Numbered from the stretch's first letter, positions 21,844 through 33,717 are shown. The stretch: 64,000 bases of DNA from Heliocybe sulcata (GCA_004369045.1 ML213503.1:1521121-1585120), one strand, 5' to 3'. Notes: a model not told the origin generated them from the sequence alone. Numbers and translations: made by a program.

Positions 21844-23739
21844 CTAGAATTCTGCCCATACACTTTCTAACCCTTCCCTGATACGCCAAGAGTTCCCGCC
21901 TAACCAACGCCTGATCCTTTCCTCGTCGTCCATACCTGTCTCCGCGTCCAGCACGGTAACATCGCCCTTCTCCCATAGGGCTAGCACCGACCATCCTATG
22001 ACAATCATACCCGGAGGCCTCTGATCGCCCGCACTCTCCAGCGCAGTAGAGATATCGCTCAACGTCGAGCATATGCTCCTCTGATCAGGCATCGACGCCC
22101 TCTCAATCACCGCAATAGGTAGATGGGGCGGGTACGCAGGCCCATCCCTACTCTTCCCTGTTGTGTTCTCCACATCGGTGAGCGCCTTCAGCACCTGCGG
22201 CAGACGGGCAACGCCCATCAGGATCAGCAACGTGCGGCCCCGCTCGTACCCGGGAAGCTTCACTTCCTTGCCCTGCCGGCCAACTCCAGTGCACACGATG
22301 AAAGATTCCGCGACCCCACGCTGTGTAACGGGGATATTGAACATCGTGGGGCCTGCGAGTGCGGATGATACGCCTGGGATGACGAATGGCTCGAAGCCGC
22401 GCTCTCGGAAGTACAGGACTTCTTCTCCTGCACGGCCGTATACGGTAGGGTCACCTTGTTTGAGCTGAAGGTGATACTTCAATCAAGAATTTAGTAAGCA
22501 GAGTGGCACTGAGCGACGTACCCTGACAACAGTGAGTCCACGGTTTGCGGCTTCCACTGCAGCCTCCATCATCTCGGTCTGAGCCCCCTCAGCATTGCCA
22601 GGGAATTTCCGCGCAATGCGGACATCGACGTGCTTGGGAATAAGAGCCAAGACCGCTGCTGGAACCAGCTTGTCGGACAATACGAGGTCGGCGTGCTTCG
22701 TAAGGGCGGTTTGCGTAGCGACTGTCAACAGGGACGGATGCCCTGGTCCGGAACCTACCAGGAGAATTCGGCCCTTCCTTGGCGTTGATGGAGGCGTCAG
22801 TTGCAGGACATGGTGGGAGTCCTTATTGTCGAAATCGTGCGAAGGGCAAGGAATTGTCCCTCTGCCGTCGTTCAGTAGCTTCGACATGTCCTCGTCCGTC
22901 ATGTGCGCCAGGCGATCTATGGGCCAGTATTCGCTGACTTGAGCTATCCACTTCATCCGACGTCTTACTATGTCCGCTTCAGTCTCTACCCTGCCTCCGT
23001 TCCTTTGTGGAACGGGTCGGTTCGGCGTGGCAACGATGCTCTCCTCGTCCAGCTCCTGTTCTGCATCGTCATGCGCATCGGCTGCCTTTGCCATACCCCG
23101 CAAGGTGCCCATCTTCTTTACTGCTCCGCCAACATCCTTAGGAAGAGAGCCGACAAGCTCGCGACGTATTCGTCCAGCCAATCGACATCCTTGTCCATTG
23201 GTCGTCACAGCAACTTGTAGCGGCGTAGGCTCTCCAGAGTCGGCCTCGGTGAAGCGATGAGTAGAAGCAAAGGTGTAGTCGCATAGTTCTGGAACATCGG
23301 TGAAGTTCGCTGGTATATTCCGGGCTCGGCAGAATGCATGCATCTTCTGCGCTGATTCCTTGCTCCGCCGAAAGGTAGAATCTGCCCCATGAACCGTGTC
23401 CGTCACACAGAGCAGGCTCACCCTCAGACCAGCGGTAGTAATGTACGCATCCAACGCCTCGGCATCGGAGTCTTCGGCAGACTTCGAGTTTGAGGATCTT
23501 GGTAGCGTAGACAAGTCCAGGAGTGCAATCTGGCCCTGCCTTGCGCGATATTGCAGCTCTTCACAGGCATCATCGATGCCCCCTTTTGAGATGACCACGA
23601 CCTCCGCATCAGACTCGAGGGCAGCAAAAGCTCGAGCAGCGGCGACAGTGCTAGACCCGACGATCAAGACAGTTTTAGGTCGGAAGGACAGCATGAGCGA
23701 CGCTCCACCTCTCGGTGCCGAATAGATGGTAGGCGCCAT
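21844..23739 (-). CDS. MET1: Uroporphyrinogen-III C-methyltransferase / siroheme biosynthesis protein, MET1 type
   Basis: Makes precorrin-2 from uroporphyrinogen III with two SAM-dependent methylations, the entry to siroheme for sulfite and nitrite reductase. The N-terminal half begins with a Rossmann strand VLIVGSSTVAAARAF. It continues as a CysG-N/MET8-like NAD-binding unit, with NFTDVPELCDYTF and the following segment LQVAVTTNGQGCRLAGRIRR. The C-terminal half is the SUMT domain: ILLVGSGPGHPSLLTVATQT, a segment at the exon joint reading VVRLKQGDPTVYGRAGEE, then PFVIPGVSSALAG and TLLILMGVARLP. One intron of about 60 nt precedes LKQGDP. Start 23739, stop 21844, about 610 residues. The 239 bp to SRP14 on the other strand is a probable shared promoter. 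Confidence 0.93.
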
Positions 23740-23978
23740 TGGTGTCGACGCACAAGGCGGACAGAGGAAACAGAACTCGAGGGCGTTTTGACGGGCATGC
23801 TTGTCATCTTTTAGCCCGCAGATTGAATGTAAAGTCTCTCAGAGGCTCGCGATAATGAGCAATCGACGATATTAATAGCGCCGCTTTTGCGAAGTTTACC
23901 GGAGTGGCTTCGCCTTACATAATCCAGTGCAATTGTGCTTTGGCCCTCGACCGGAATGCACGACTTGCCACCACTTCC
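23740..23978. promoter_or_regulatory. Shared divergent promoter of MET1 and SRP14
   Basis: 239 bp between opposite-strand start codons. No individual binding site was identified. Confidence 0.45.
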
Positions 23979-24650
23979 ATGCAGCTGGTGGACCACGATA
24001 CCGTATGTTGCACGACTGCACACGATTTGATACGCTAATTTGAATCAACAGTTCCTCAGCAAGTTAACGGCCCTATTCGAGTCGAACACAAGCTCCGGAT
24101 CGATATGGCTCACGCATAAAAGACGTACGCCCGCTCCCACTTGGTGGGATATAATGCGGCTGATGTTTTCAAGTGATTAGTCACGCACGATGGCGAGAAC
24201 GCAACTATGACCGATGCTGGAGAAATGGATAGGGAATACCCGTGTCTGGTGAGGGCGACAGATGGAGATCAGACGTTCTCGACTCATGTGAGCATCTCAT
24301 GCATGAGTGGTCCGCGAGCTCTGACTTAGCACCATCCACGTTGGTTCTATCTTCAGGTACAGCCTGGTGAACTGGACAAGTTCCACTCGGCTTACGGAGT
24401 TCTCTTGAAGGCGTCGATGACCACCCTGCGGAAACGAGACCGGCAACGTGAGAAGCAGCGAGTGGAGAAGCTGGCTAAGCGCAAGCAGCGTTTAGCTGAG
24501 CCTATTCCTGTGGAAGGTCCCAAGAGGGGTAATGGTCGGAAGAAGAGGCAGCGTCAGATAAGAGCGGCTATGAAACAAGAGGAGGCACGTAAAAAGGCTG
24601 AAGAGCGCGAGGAGGCTCGCGAAAGAGCCAAAGTTCAGGTTGTCTCATGA
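23979..24650 (+). CDS. SRP14: Signal recognition particle subunit SRP14
   Basis: Alu-domain protein of the SRP that with SRP9 mediates elongation arrest during co-translational targeting. Four exons are inferred: MQLVDHDT (23979-24002), FLSKLTALFESNTSSGSIWL plus THKR (24052-24124), LTHDGENATMTDAGEMDREY with PCLVRATDGDQTFSTH, and VQPGELDKFHSAYGVLLKAS with MTTLRKRDRQREK. The tail is Lys/Arg-rich, as expected for RNA binding. About 165 residues. The N-terminal exons are too short to stand out, but each joins in frame with good splice sites. Confidence 0.93.
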
Positions 24651-25080
24651 CACAGTGGGTCAGTGGATTCCGTTTGTTGTAAGACCAGAGGTTTGTGTTG
24701 CCACTCCTCTGCTCGTTTCTTTCTGATGTGAAGCTGATGCTTTTGATGCAGTCTTATTCCTATTCTCGCTTGTATTTCGCGACCATTTTCCAATGCACAC
24801 GATCGTCGAGTTGAGGCTTGCGTGATGATCTCAGTGTTAGTAGAGGACCGTCGACTTACAGGAATTGTGACCCTTTTGATCCTGAGAGGAATGAGGAATG
24901 GATACATATGCATGTAGCGCAGCGGAGCAGTCTGCGGTATTTTGGTATATATAAGTAGTACCCGATGCCGCCGGCACCACGCTTCGCTTCGTCAGGGGAC
25001 CACTCTCCTCAAAACCCCATTGAGCGCGCATGCCTCCGTTTGTCCACCGACACGTCCAGCGCACTCGAATCTGATACATC
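24651..25080. other. Spacer between SRP14 and DUF726 genes
   Basis: SRP14 3' flank and downstream promoter, including a TATA-like element at 24946-24955. No gene seen. Confidence 0.5.
24946..24955 (+). promoter_or_regulatory. TATA-box-like element upstream of DUF726 gene
   Basis: Reads tatatataag, 126 nt before the ATG at 25081, within the range for a fungal TATA box with a short leader. Confidence 0.35.
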
Positions 25081-28000
25081 ATGCCTGTTGCTACTAAAGA
25101 ACCTGAGCCTGATCTGTTTGACGACGACGACGAAGGATGGCAGGACATGCCCGTAGTCAAGGAGTCGGACGAGTTCGCTGATGGGCTTGATGAGGAAGAC
25201 CAGAAGAGATACCACTATACCCCTTCAGCCAAGAAGGAACCCAATGCTGGAGGCGCTGGGAATGCTACAGGGAATCTTCTTGACGTGGATGATTATGGCC
25301 AGGAGTGGCGATCCAAGATCGACCAGAATGAGAGCGAGTACACTCGCTTGAGGCTGAACGAAGAGGATGACTCCGATGAGGTTCATCTTCGCACACGGTA
25401 TCTCTTCGATGAGGACAAAGCGATGACACCTCTCAGCCAAATGCAGGCGACGAAGAACCTGCTAACCGAGGCGCAGCGCATCGCTTATGTTGGGCTCTGC
25501 GCGCTCACGGCGTTGGAGATGGCGCAGAAGCTGAAGGACATCAACGTGAAGGAGGTCAAGCCAGCGGTGCAGAGCATGGAACTATGGGCTATGAAAATCA
25601 TGGGTCGGTTGTACTATCATATGGAGCTTGCGACTGAAGGTGAATGACGATGGCCTCTGCTAGACGCGCCCACGCTGAAACGCATCGACTTGGACAGAGC
25701 AGAAGATGATTGATAGCCTGGGCAACCACGGAGTCATTCCGGAGGACTTGGTGCCTGCCCTTATGACTACACATACTGTCGCGAATCCTGAATACGATCC
25801 TGCGGAAGCAAGACGGCAGGCTGATGAGCAGGCGAATCGCGAGCCGGACCATCTTGATGTCGAAGACGATGACATTACCGATTCGGATCTGGCGCTTTCC
25901 TCACAGCCTACAACGCCTAATCTTGACGGGTCGAAGACACCTGAGACGTCGACTGCCAAAACCTTTCAGACCACTCAGCGTGTCCTGGAAGAAACCTCGA
26001 CAGCTCCCTTGGAAGGTGTAACGACTCAGCTTTCTGCGGCAGACAAGGATGTCACACTGGATATCCGGTGGACAGTACTGTGCGACCTGTTCCTCATTCT
26101 CGTCGCCGACAGTGTCTATGATGCCCGCTCCCGTGTCTTACTTGAGCATGTGGCATTGAAGCTTGGCTTGGGCTGGCTCGACGTTGTCAAGTTCGAGAAG
26201 CGTGTTACGGAGGCACTCGAAATTCAGGAAGGGGTGGAGCGGCTCGAGCAGAAGGAAATCGTCGAAGGGCGTCAGAAGTCTTCTAAGCGAAGACGGTATA
26301 TGATGATGGGTCTCGCGACTCTTGGTATGTCCTGTTATCCCTTTCTTACTATCGTACCAGCCAACTCTGACACAGAGCGAGCGCTCTGCAGGCGGAGGTC
26401 TAGTTATTGGTCTCTCAGCCGGTCTACTAGCGCCCGTTATTGGCGCTGGTCTTGGTGCTGCCTTCACAACTATCGGTATCGGTGGGACTACTGGATTTCT
26501 TGCTGGTACTGGTGGTGCTGCCGTCATCACGACAGGAGGTGTCTTGACTGGAAGTGGTATCGCTGCACGCGGCATGGCTAGACGGACAATGCATGTGCGG
26601 ACGTTTGATCTCCTGCCATTACACAACAATAAGCGGGTAAACTGCATTCTGACTGTCCCTGGGTCTGTCTATCTTTCCTGGAGGCGTAGCCTTGCTTATT
26701 GACTATCGAAATATCAGGTTCATGACGGGTCCACTGGATGATCCAAGACTACCGTTTAGCGTGCTCGATCCTATCGTCGGCGATGTGTTCAGCGTACTCT
26801 GGGAGCCCGAGATGATCCGAGAAACCGGCAGTGCACTCAAGATCCTCACGTCGGAGGTCCTTTCACAGATTGGTCAGACCGTTTTACAAGCAACGGTCAT
26901 GGCTACGCTTATGACCGCTTTGCAATGGCCTATCAGTATGTATCATTCAATTATGTGATGGGCGGACCTCTAATAGCCGTTCTCTACGTAGTATTGACGA
27001 AGCTCGGCTATCTCATTGACAACCCATGGAATAACGCCCTAGACCGAGCCAAGGCTGCCGGCAGCGTGCTGGCAGACGTTCTCATGCAGCGCCATCTCGG
27101 CGTGCGGCCAATCACGCTCATCGGCTTTTCGCTGGGCGCTCGTATGATCTTCTACTGCCTGCAGGAGCTCGCTCGACGCAAAGCATACGGTATCGTGCAA
27201 GATGTCTTCTTACTGGGCACCACCGTGACCGCCTCCACACGTACTTGGATCGATGCCCGGTCTGTCGTATCAGGGCGATTCGTGAACGGGTACGCTCGGA
27301 ACGACTGGGTCTTGAACTATCTGTTCAGAGCGACTAGTGGTGGTTTGAATACTGTTGCCGGTCTGCGGCCTGTGATGAACGTGCCTGGACTGGAGAACGT
27401 GGACGTTACCGACAAGATTGCGGGACACATGAGTTATAGGACATTCATGCCCCTCATTCTGGATCAGTTGGGTTTCCCCGTTTCAGCGGATTACTTCGAC
27501 GAGCCTGAGGTACGCGTTCAAGCTTGTATAGCAGGTGCCTGAAACTCAATGCTTATGTGTTTCACAGGAGCCCGATTTCGAAGGTGAACGGGTCGTGATA
27601 AGGGAAGAGGATACCAAGAAGAAGAAAGGATGGTTCTCTAGAAACAAGAGAACGCCTGCATCTCCTACTCAGAACGTCTCTCGGCCTCCATCCGCTGCGT
27701 CATTCAGCTCGTTTCAGAAGAAGAGTTCGACGGAGAAGTCACGTCACAGCGCCGATGACGATTTACCACCGCGAGAAGGTGCGGTCCCGAAGAAGACGGC
27801 GACGCCCCCGCCTCCTTATACGGAGAAGGAGTCGTCACCGGCCTTAAATCCGGAAGCCAGTCAGTCTACACCCAGTCTCCCTCCCGCCCATGCCGGTTTC
27901 GACTTCAGTGCCATCAAAGAAGTGATTGGCAACAGCGAGCTTATCCCGGAGGAGACCCATATTCAGCAACCCAACCCTTTCAGAGCCCCGCCTATCCCTC

Positions 28001-28734
28001 CTGCATCGTCACGGTCTGCGTCTACGCCTCTCCCTCTTCATCCTGAACCGCGTTCCCCGACGCCCACAGCTATGGCAAAACCAGCTCTTCCATCTCCTCT
28101 CCGTGATGAGTTTGCCCCTCCGGTTCCACCCAAGAAGGTGCCTTCCCGAAGTGACCTTACTACCAATTTCCAGCGGTCAATGTCGTTCAATAACGCTCGT
28201 GATACTCCAGAGGGAGGGGACGATGTGACATCATCATCTTCATACATCCCTGCCGCGCCTTTTTCGCGACATGCTTTCGGAGCATCGTCTAGCTCATTAC
28301 GGGTAGAAGAGATGGCTACGTCACAACAACCGGGAGCGACACCTGCTCTGTCGTTTGGTGCTGGTAATGGCTCGATCTGGAATCCCGAGCCCAATCCACC
28401 GTCCGATGCTATGTTGGGCTACCGCGGATTTGGATCGGCTTCCCATGCTGGGATCTCGTCGACATCATACGACCATATGTCATCGTCCACCTCTTCAGCG
28501 TTCGGCGGAGACAAGGGGCCGTCAGCAACGGGGAGCGGAACATTCTCGTACTCATCACAAACGCAGAATCCGTTCTCGTCGTCCGCTGCGTCGTTAACGA
28601 GCCCAGGACTCTCTTTTGGAGGAGTGGACGGATCGATAACGGTCGACAATCCGTATCCTGGGTCAGGCTCTTCTGCCGGTGCGGACCGGGACCCTTGGAA
28701 GAGCGCGACGTTCAATTCAAATCCTTGGTCTTGA
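25081..28734 (+). CDS. DUF726/TMCO4-family membrane alpha/beta-hydrolase-like protein
   Basis: Large membrane protein of the DUF726 family (human TMCO4, yeast YFL034W). In order: acidic N-terminus (DLFDDDDEGWQDMP); helical region with TEAQRIAYVGLCALTALEMA; a Gly-rich hydrophobic hairpin with GLVIGLSAGLLAPVIGAG and TTGFLAGTGGAAVITTGG; then a hydrolase-like core with nucleophile elbow GFSLGAR and FLLGTTV. The C-terminus is a long disordered Ser/Pro-rich tail ending in NSNPWS. At least five GT-AG introns are inferred, including one after ELATE and one joining DEPE to EPDFEGERVV. The biochemical activity of the family is not established. About 1,090 residues. Tail Lys/Arg patches (KKKKGWFSRNKR) suggest membrane-surface contact. 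Confidence 0.85.
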
Positions 28735-29512
28735 TGGCCGTTTGGTGGTCTTCGGTGTAGTTCCTTTCCTTCACTATTCGCTCGCGGACCGTTCATTATT
28801 TCACCTGTACTCGCCTGTGGGTACGTTGGCACTCATGACTAGACGCGACAATTGCATGTTCATTTAGCATTTGTAATTTCATGAGGCAATCATTCCGTGG
28901 ACCGATAAGCAGGTACGGTCGGTACGTACTGTAGACTCCGCCGCGAAATCTGCGCCATCGATTGAAGTATTTCGAGAGTCGACGTGGTGGTCTAGACCGT
29001 GCAGAAAGACGTGTACTGTCTGTGACGTCCCCGTCGCGTTCTGGCTTATAACGAGGCTCACAAGGTTGACAGAAGGCTTTCCCCCTCCAATGTCTCCGTA
29101 CGTTGAAGGCGAGGTGGGCAGGCCGTGGGCAAATCGATGGCAGAGTTTATCCTGGGTGCCGGGTGGAGCCGAAAGATCGCAGCTAAGCGGTGAGTGGTGG
29201 CGCTAAACCATGAAGAGAATTCTAGTTTGTGCTGTCTTGGTTCTCAACGCGTGCTCCTTAGCGTGGAGCAGGTACTTCCGGGGTTGACGCTGTCTATCGG
29301 AACGACCGCTACTTTTTCACTTTTCTACCATCTCTTAAATACTTGCCGCTGCAGCCTGCCAAGCCGCAAAGGGTCCTCTCTGAGCAACACACCGCTCACG
29401 TCTACTCTATCGCCCGGCACTGGCAGCAGCAGCTTCATCCTTCCGAGAACTCACTTCCAGTTCTCCACCTTCCATATCCATTCACGGACAGGCGTTGCTT
29501 TCGGTAGCCACC
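28735..29512. other. Spacer, no gene seen
   Basis: 778 bp between two plus-strand genes. A plus-strand open stretch at 29194-29673 overlaps the next gene in another frame and has no recognisable features. It should contain the downstream promoter. Confidence 0.5.
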
Positions 29513-30319
29513 ATGTCGCCACGGCCTATACTCAAACGAGACCCGCCTTCTGCCATCCCTTCAAACCCTCTCCCATTTGCGGCATGTCCCACCCTTTTCT
29601 CCCCAAAAGTGCGCTTCCCGCCCACGCCCGTCTTGACCTCCACGCACCCGACGCACTCGCCATCCACGTATGATAGGGCACCTATTGTCGTGTCGCCCAA
29701 CGCGTGCGCACTGCCCAGGCGAGGCGAGCGGGAGGTGCAGTTCGGTGAGCGGCCAGGTCGGAGTACAGATCGGGAGAGGCCCAGAGGACGCTCAAGAGAC
29801 AGGAAGGCAGTCAGCGTCAAGGGCAGCTACTTTCACCCCCGTGCATACGAGGCGTGCGAGGCGGAACCACCTGCTGGTCACACTGGCGCGGTCGACGCGG
29901 ACCACGACATTCCGTCGCTGCCTCCGCTCCCCGCCGCGATTCCCCTCCCGCCACCGCTCGTCCACGATATCTCCTCGTCAGAGTCTGACGAGTCCGACGT
30001 TACCACTCCTCCCGACGTCCATTTCCAGGAGCCGCCGTCCTTATCCCTATCGTCCGCGTCCACATGTAAACCCCAACACCCTGATTCTCACTATCTCCCG
30101 CCGCTCAACGCCACGTTCGCTTCGCAAGCGGAAATGAACTCGGCGTTGGCCTTCTTGCCGCATCCTCCTTCTCCAATCCGAGAACGGACGCCCAAGCTCA
30201 CGGAGGAGCAGAAGAAGCGCAATTCGACGCCCTCGCCCAAGCAGCGGAGACCGCCGATTAAACGCACGAGCAGTACGTTTGCGGACCCTCCATTAGATGC
30301 GTGCTTGGGTGGCTTTTGA
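29513..30319 (+). CDS. Hypothetical Pro/Ser-rich protein (MSPRPILKR start)
   Basis: Intronless frame of 268 codons from ATG 29513. The start MSPRPILKRDPPSAIPSN is followed by LFSPKVRFPPTP, then Arg-rich GRSTDRERPRGRSRDRK, an acidic Ser cluster SSSESDESDVTTPP and a terminal segment of Thr/Ser/Pro followed by RRPPIKRTSSTFADPP. No folded domain is evident and the protein is probably disordered. KVRF fits the [RK]VxF docking consensus for protein phosphatase 1, and PIKRTSSTF resembles a basophilic kinase site. Both are inferences from short motifs. I do not know a function. It appears real because of its length, start context and lack of frameshift. Confidence 0.65.
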   Translation: MSPRPILKRDPPSAIPSNPLPFAACPTLFSPKVRFPPTPVLTSTHPTHSPSTYDRAPIVVSPNACALPRRGEREVQFGERPGRSTDRERPRGRSRDRKAVSVKGSYFHPRAYEACEAEPPAGHTGAVDADHDIPSLPPLPAAIPLPPPLVHDISSSESDESDVTTPPDVHFQEPPSLSLSSASTCKPQHPDSHYLPPLNATFASQAEMNSALAFLPHPPSPIRERTPKLTEEQKKRNSTPSPKQRRPPIKRTSSTFADPPLDACLGGF

Positions 30320-31083
30320 GCGGATGTATTGGTTTAATAGTGGATCTGAGAGTTGTAGGATTGTTGCTGTATCGATATGTGCTGCGTTTGTTTCCTTTCT
30401 TATCTGGCTATACCCTCGATTATGGATTCTCCTTCTAACTGGATGACATGAAACGCCTGGATTTGCGGCTCCAGTCTGAGCTGCCTTTATGATTTTTATG
30501 ACCTTCCCTTTCGCTCATAATTCCGGGTCGTATTTGACCTGAATACTGTCATCCGTATGGATATCACAGACGCGCAGACCCCCCGGAAGTAGCTGCATAG
30601 TTTCTCCCCATTCCCCTTGCAATGGAATCTCTTAGACCTCCACCATTACCGCTACAGAGCTCGTAGCTTGTCCTGCCCGAGGCGGCTTTCCGTTCCTTCC
30701 TCGTGCCTTCCCCGCAATTTACTCCAGTCCTTGATCCCCTTCAACTTGAACTCATGTTTTCTTGCCGATTAGCTTTCGGTTGACTCTACAGGCCACGAGG
30801 GGTGGATGCAGACGGAGGCAAAAAGATCGAGATAACCAGGGAGAGCCTCCGGATAGTTTGCGGGGTTGCACTCCACACCGAAGGGACACATCGTACATCC
30901 GGTCGCGAATTTCGCCCTCGACGTAGACGCCGTCCTGAACTGGTCCTGAATCTTCTGTACTTCAAGCTTCAAAGCTTCATCCTACGTGAGTCTTGACGCG
31001 CCCTAGCCTCGTGTAGCCTTGGTTTGATCTTCTCGTTCCGATCCCGATAGCTTGTGAAAAGCACACTTGACCCGCCCTATCGC
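30320..31083. other. Spacer between hypothetical gene and RWDD2-like gene
   Basis: Holds the 3' flank and the next promoter. A minus-strand frame at 30776-30985 reads like protein but has no ATG (see findings). Confidence 0.45.
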
Positions 31084-32036
31084 ATGGACGCCCACACGGA
31101 CACGTTGGCCCACCAGCTCGAGGAACTTAATCTTATCAAGTGCTCGCTTCTCCCGGACGAGGTCTTCTTATTTGTTCTCGACGCGGACCGGTGGCAGAGT
31201 TTGCTTGACGGATACCCCGACTCCCAAAATTTGAGGGGATGGCCGGGAGCACTCTCGCCTGCGAGGTTTGAAGTCAGGGTGGAAGATGCGAAGCTGTGGT
31301 TTGAGATGGATGTGCCGAGGGCGTATCCGGAGGGGGTGGGTGAGGGCAAGAATGTTCCGGTTGTGTCGGTGAAGTGTGAGGATGTGGGGAGGGAGGAGCA
31401 GGAGAGGTGGCAGAGGGTTGTGGAGGAGAGGTGGAAGGAGGTGATGGATAGCGAGGATGCTCAGTGAGTACGTCAAATCCTGGCTTGGTCTATTCGCAGT
31501 CTTTCTGACGAAGGGCTACTGATTGACTTAGATATCCTCTACATGTTCTATTATGTCTCTATCTTCTGCCAGAGTTGCATGCCGCGCACGACAGTGGTAT
31601 TATGTCACGGGCAATAGCCCACCCGGCATCTGAGGCCAGGAATCCCAGTTCTCTATCCACCTCGCGCGCCTCCCCGATCTACCACGCCCTCTTCAGCTCA
31701 CACCACCTCATCTCCCCCCAAAAGCGCCGCTCCCTCCAGCAATGGACCAGCTCCCTCTCCCTCTCCGGGTTCGCCAAGCTCGGCTATCCCGGTGTCATCT
31801 ACGCCGAAGGACAGCGCGAGAACCTCGAAGAGTTTATCGCGAATGTCAAGGGCATGCAGTGGCTGGCGCTGAGGCTGAGGTTTGTCGAGCCGTTGCCTGA
31901 GGGTGGTAGGGGGGAGAGACGGTGGGTCGAGTTTGAGAAGGTTGGGGAGGTTGTGCAGGAGATGAAGCGGTTGGGGAGGGAGGAGTATGTGCTGGAGATG
32001 GGGATTGGGAGCGTTGGTGCTGGTGTGGCGAAGTAA
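31084..32036 (+). CDS. RWD domain protein, RWDD2-like (RWD plus DUF1115)
   Basis: N-terminal RWD domain starting HQLEELNLIKCSLLPDEV and including KLWFEMDVPRAYPEG, where the PxxYP-like turn of RWD is visible as PRAYPEG. After an intron following DSEDAQ comes YPLHVLLCLYLLPELHA. The DUF1115 region follows, with HALFSSHHLISPQKRRSL, SLSGFAKLGYPGVIYAEGQR and ALRLRFVEPLPEG. This two-part layout is that of RWDD2A/B proteins, whose role is poorly defined. Start ATG 31084, stop 32034-32036, about 300 residues. Confidence 0.85.
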
Positions 32037-32307
32037 ACTGCACGTTTCTCTATTATAATATGGCAGGACGTCTTTTACCGAACCGCACTTCTTTCATTGG
32101 GGAGTAAAGCCGAAACGGACTTGTACTGCCAGCAGTTCTTCACCGTCGGTGGATGCAGCCACAAGTGTGGCAAGTTTAAAAGTCCCAGGGGATGTGACTC
32201 TTGTCACATCGACACGCGTTCCTCCCAACGCGTCTGTGGCTCTTCCTGACAACATCGATCGTGGCTCAAGTCACGAGTTGCAAGTATCATCTTAGCAGTC
32301 TGCAGTG

Positions 32308-33717
32308 ATGTCCCTCGCACCCACACCATCCACCAGCCGAGGCACCGTCATCCTGCAGCCTTCCTTCTTCACCTCTTCTCTCTACGTCAACCCGCTCCGG
32401 GAAGATATCCAACATCTCATCCGACTCTATAGCGAAGCGTACACGCTCTTGCAGGGGCAGAATTTGAAGCCCTTTGAGCTGTTTAAGAAGTTATGGGACA
32501 GCCAAGGGTGGACTTACCTGCATTTCAAGGTGTTTGATGCGAGGACGAGGGAGGCGTTTCTGGGGATTACGGCGAGGTTATTTCTTGGTGAGTGATGATA
32601 ATCTTGTGTTGTGGGTCTGCTTTGGATGTAGGAGAATGTCGTTCTAATCGCTGGTTGGGTTGGCATAGAGCATATGACGGAAAGTCAACCTTTGTTGAGT
32701 AGAGTGGTTGCGCTGTTCGCGTTGTACACGTTCCACTTCACGCAACCGGATACCTCGACACCGGCTTTGCATTCGATAAGATATATTCCCATTGATTATG
32801 GTACGCTCCAGGGTTTCTGGCATATTCGTGTAGCTGATGGACATGTCTTAGACGTGTACCAGTCCCTCACGTCTCTCCCTACCTCCCTGACCGAGCCTCA
32901 GCTAGCTCCGCTCCCGCCGCACGTAACGTACGTTCTGTCGACCCTTCTGGATGCCCAGGTCTTCCACGTCCTCCCGTCTTCCACTCTCAACCCTTACAAC
33001 CCATGTACCTTGCCTCGTGAGATCTTCATCCACGATGACATCCCGGCCGCGAGCTACGAGCACGTCTCTCGGGCAGCCAGTGCGGATGCCTCAGGGTGGT
33101 CAGGTCAGTCGACGCCAGTTCCAGACGGGCCTACACCAAAGAAGAAGGGCCGGCCGTCGAAGAGGGAAAGGATGCGGAAATCGAAGGACGCCGTTCTGTC
33201 TCTGGACAAGTGGCTCGACAAGAGTTCTTGGCCGCCGCCCGGGCAGCAGCAATCCAACGGAGAATCCAACGGGGCTACGACGCATGTGCTCATAACAAAC
33301 CAGCCTACGTCGTCACTGAACAACTATCGATCCTACAAATACTATCTAGTGGACACGCTAGTCCCTCGTGCGGGAGCGCAGGGTACTCACGATCCGGTGG
33401 CCGGGCAGCATGCGATCCAGCGCGCCAACGCTGCGATTCTGACGCGGCTGAAGAAGATCGACCAGATGGCTGCGGAGGAGGGGCTGGAGGTAGGCGGGGA
33501 GGGCGGGGAGCGGACGGGCCTGGCGAGGGTGGAGAAGGCGGTCGCTGAGCTCGGGAGGCCGGGGGCGGTGGGCGCTGTCGGGGGCATACTGAGCTTGCTG
33601 GAGGGGGCGGGGCTGGAGGGGTCGAGTGCGTCGGCGGGCGAGAGCTTGGGTCCGAGGACCGCGCCGACTCAGGGCGGTCCTGATGTGCCGATGGCGGAAG
33701 CTGCTGCAGGGACGTAG
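32308..33717 (+). CDS. snRNA-activating complex subunit SNAPC1/SNAP43-like protein
   Basis: Likely subunit of the SNAPc complex that drives snRNA gene transcription by Pol II and III. The N-terminal helical region fits SNAP43: LREDIQHLIRLYSEAYTLLQ, FELFKKLWDSQGWTYLHFKV, REAFLGITARLFLG, SRVVALFALYTFHFTQP and THVTY-like VTYVLSTLLDAQVFHVLP. Exons join at EHMTES and at IPIDY/DVYQSL (50-nt intron). The C-terminal half is less conserved, with a basic AT-hook-like segment KKKGRPSKRERMRKSK and a helix starting QRANAAILTRLKKIDQM. Assignment rests on pattern and helix spacing rather than a catalytic motif, so a profile search should confirm it. About 435 residues. Confidence 0.65.

Noticed and set aside
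25660-28394. Several minus-strand frames across the DUF726 gene
   Set aside because: All lie opposite well-supported exons and have no recognisable features.
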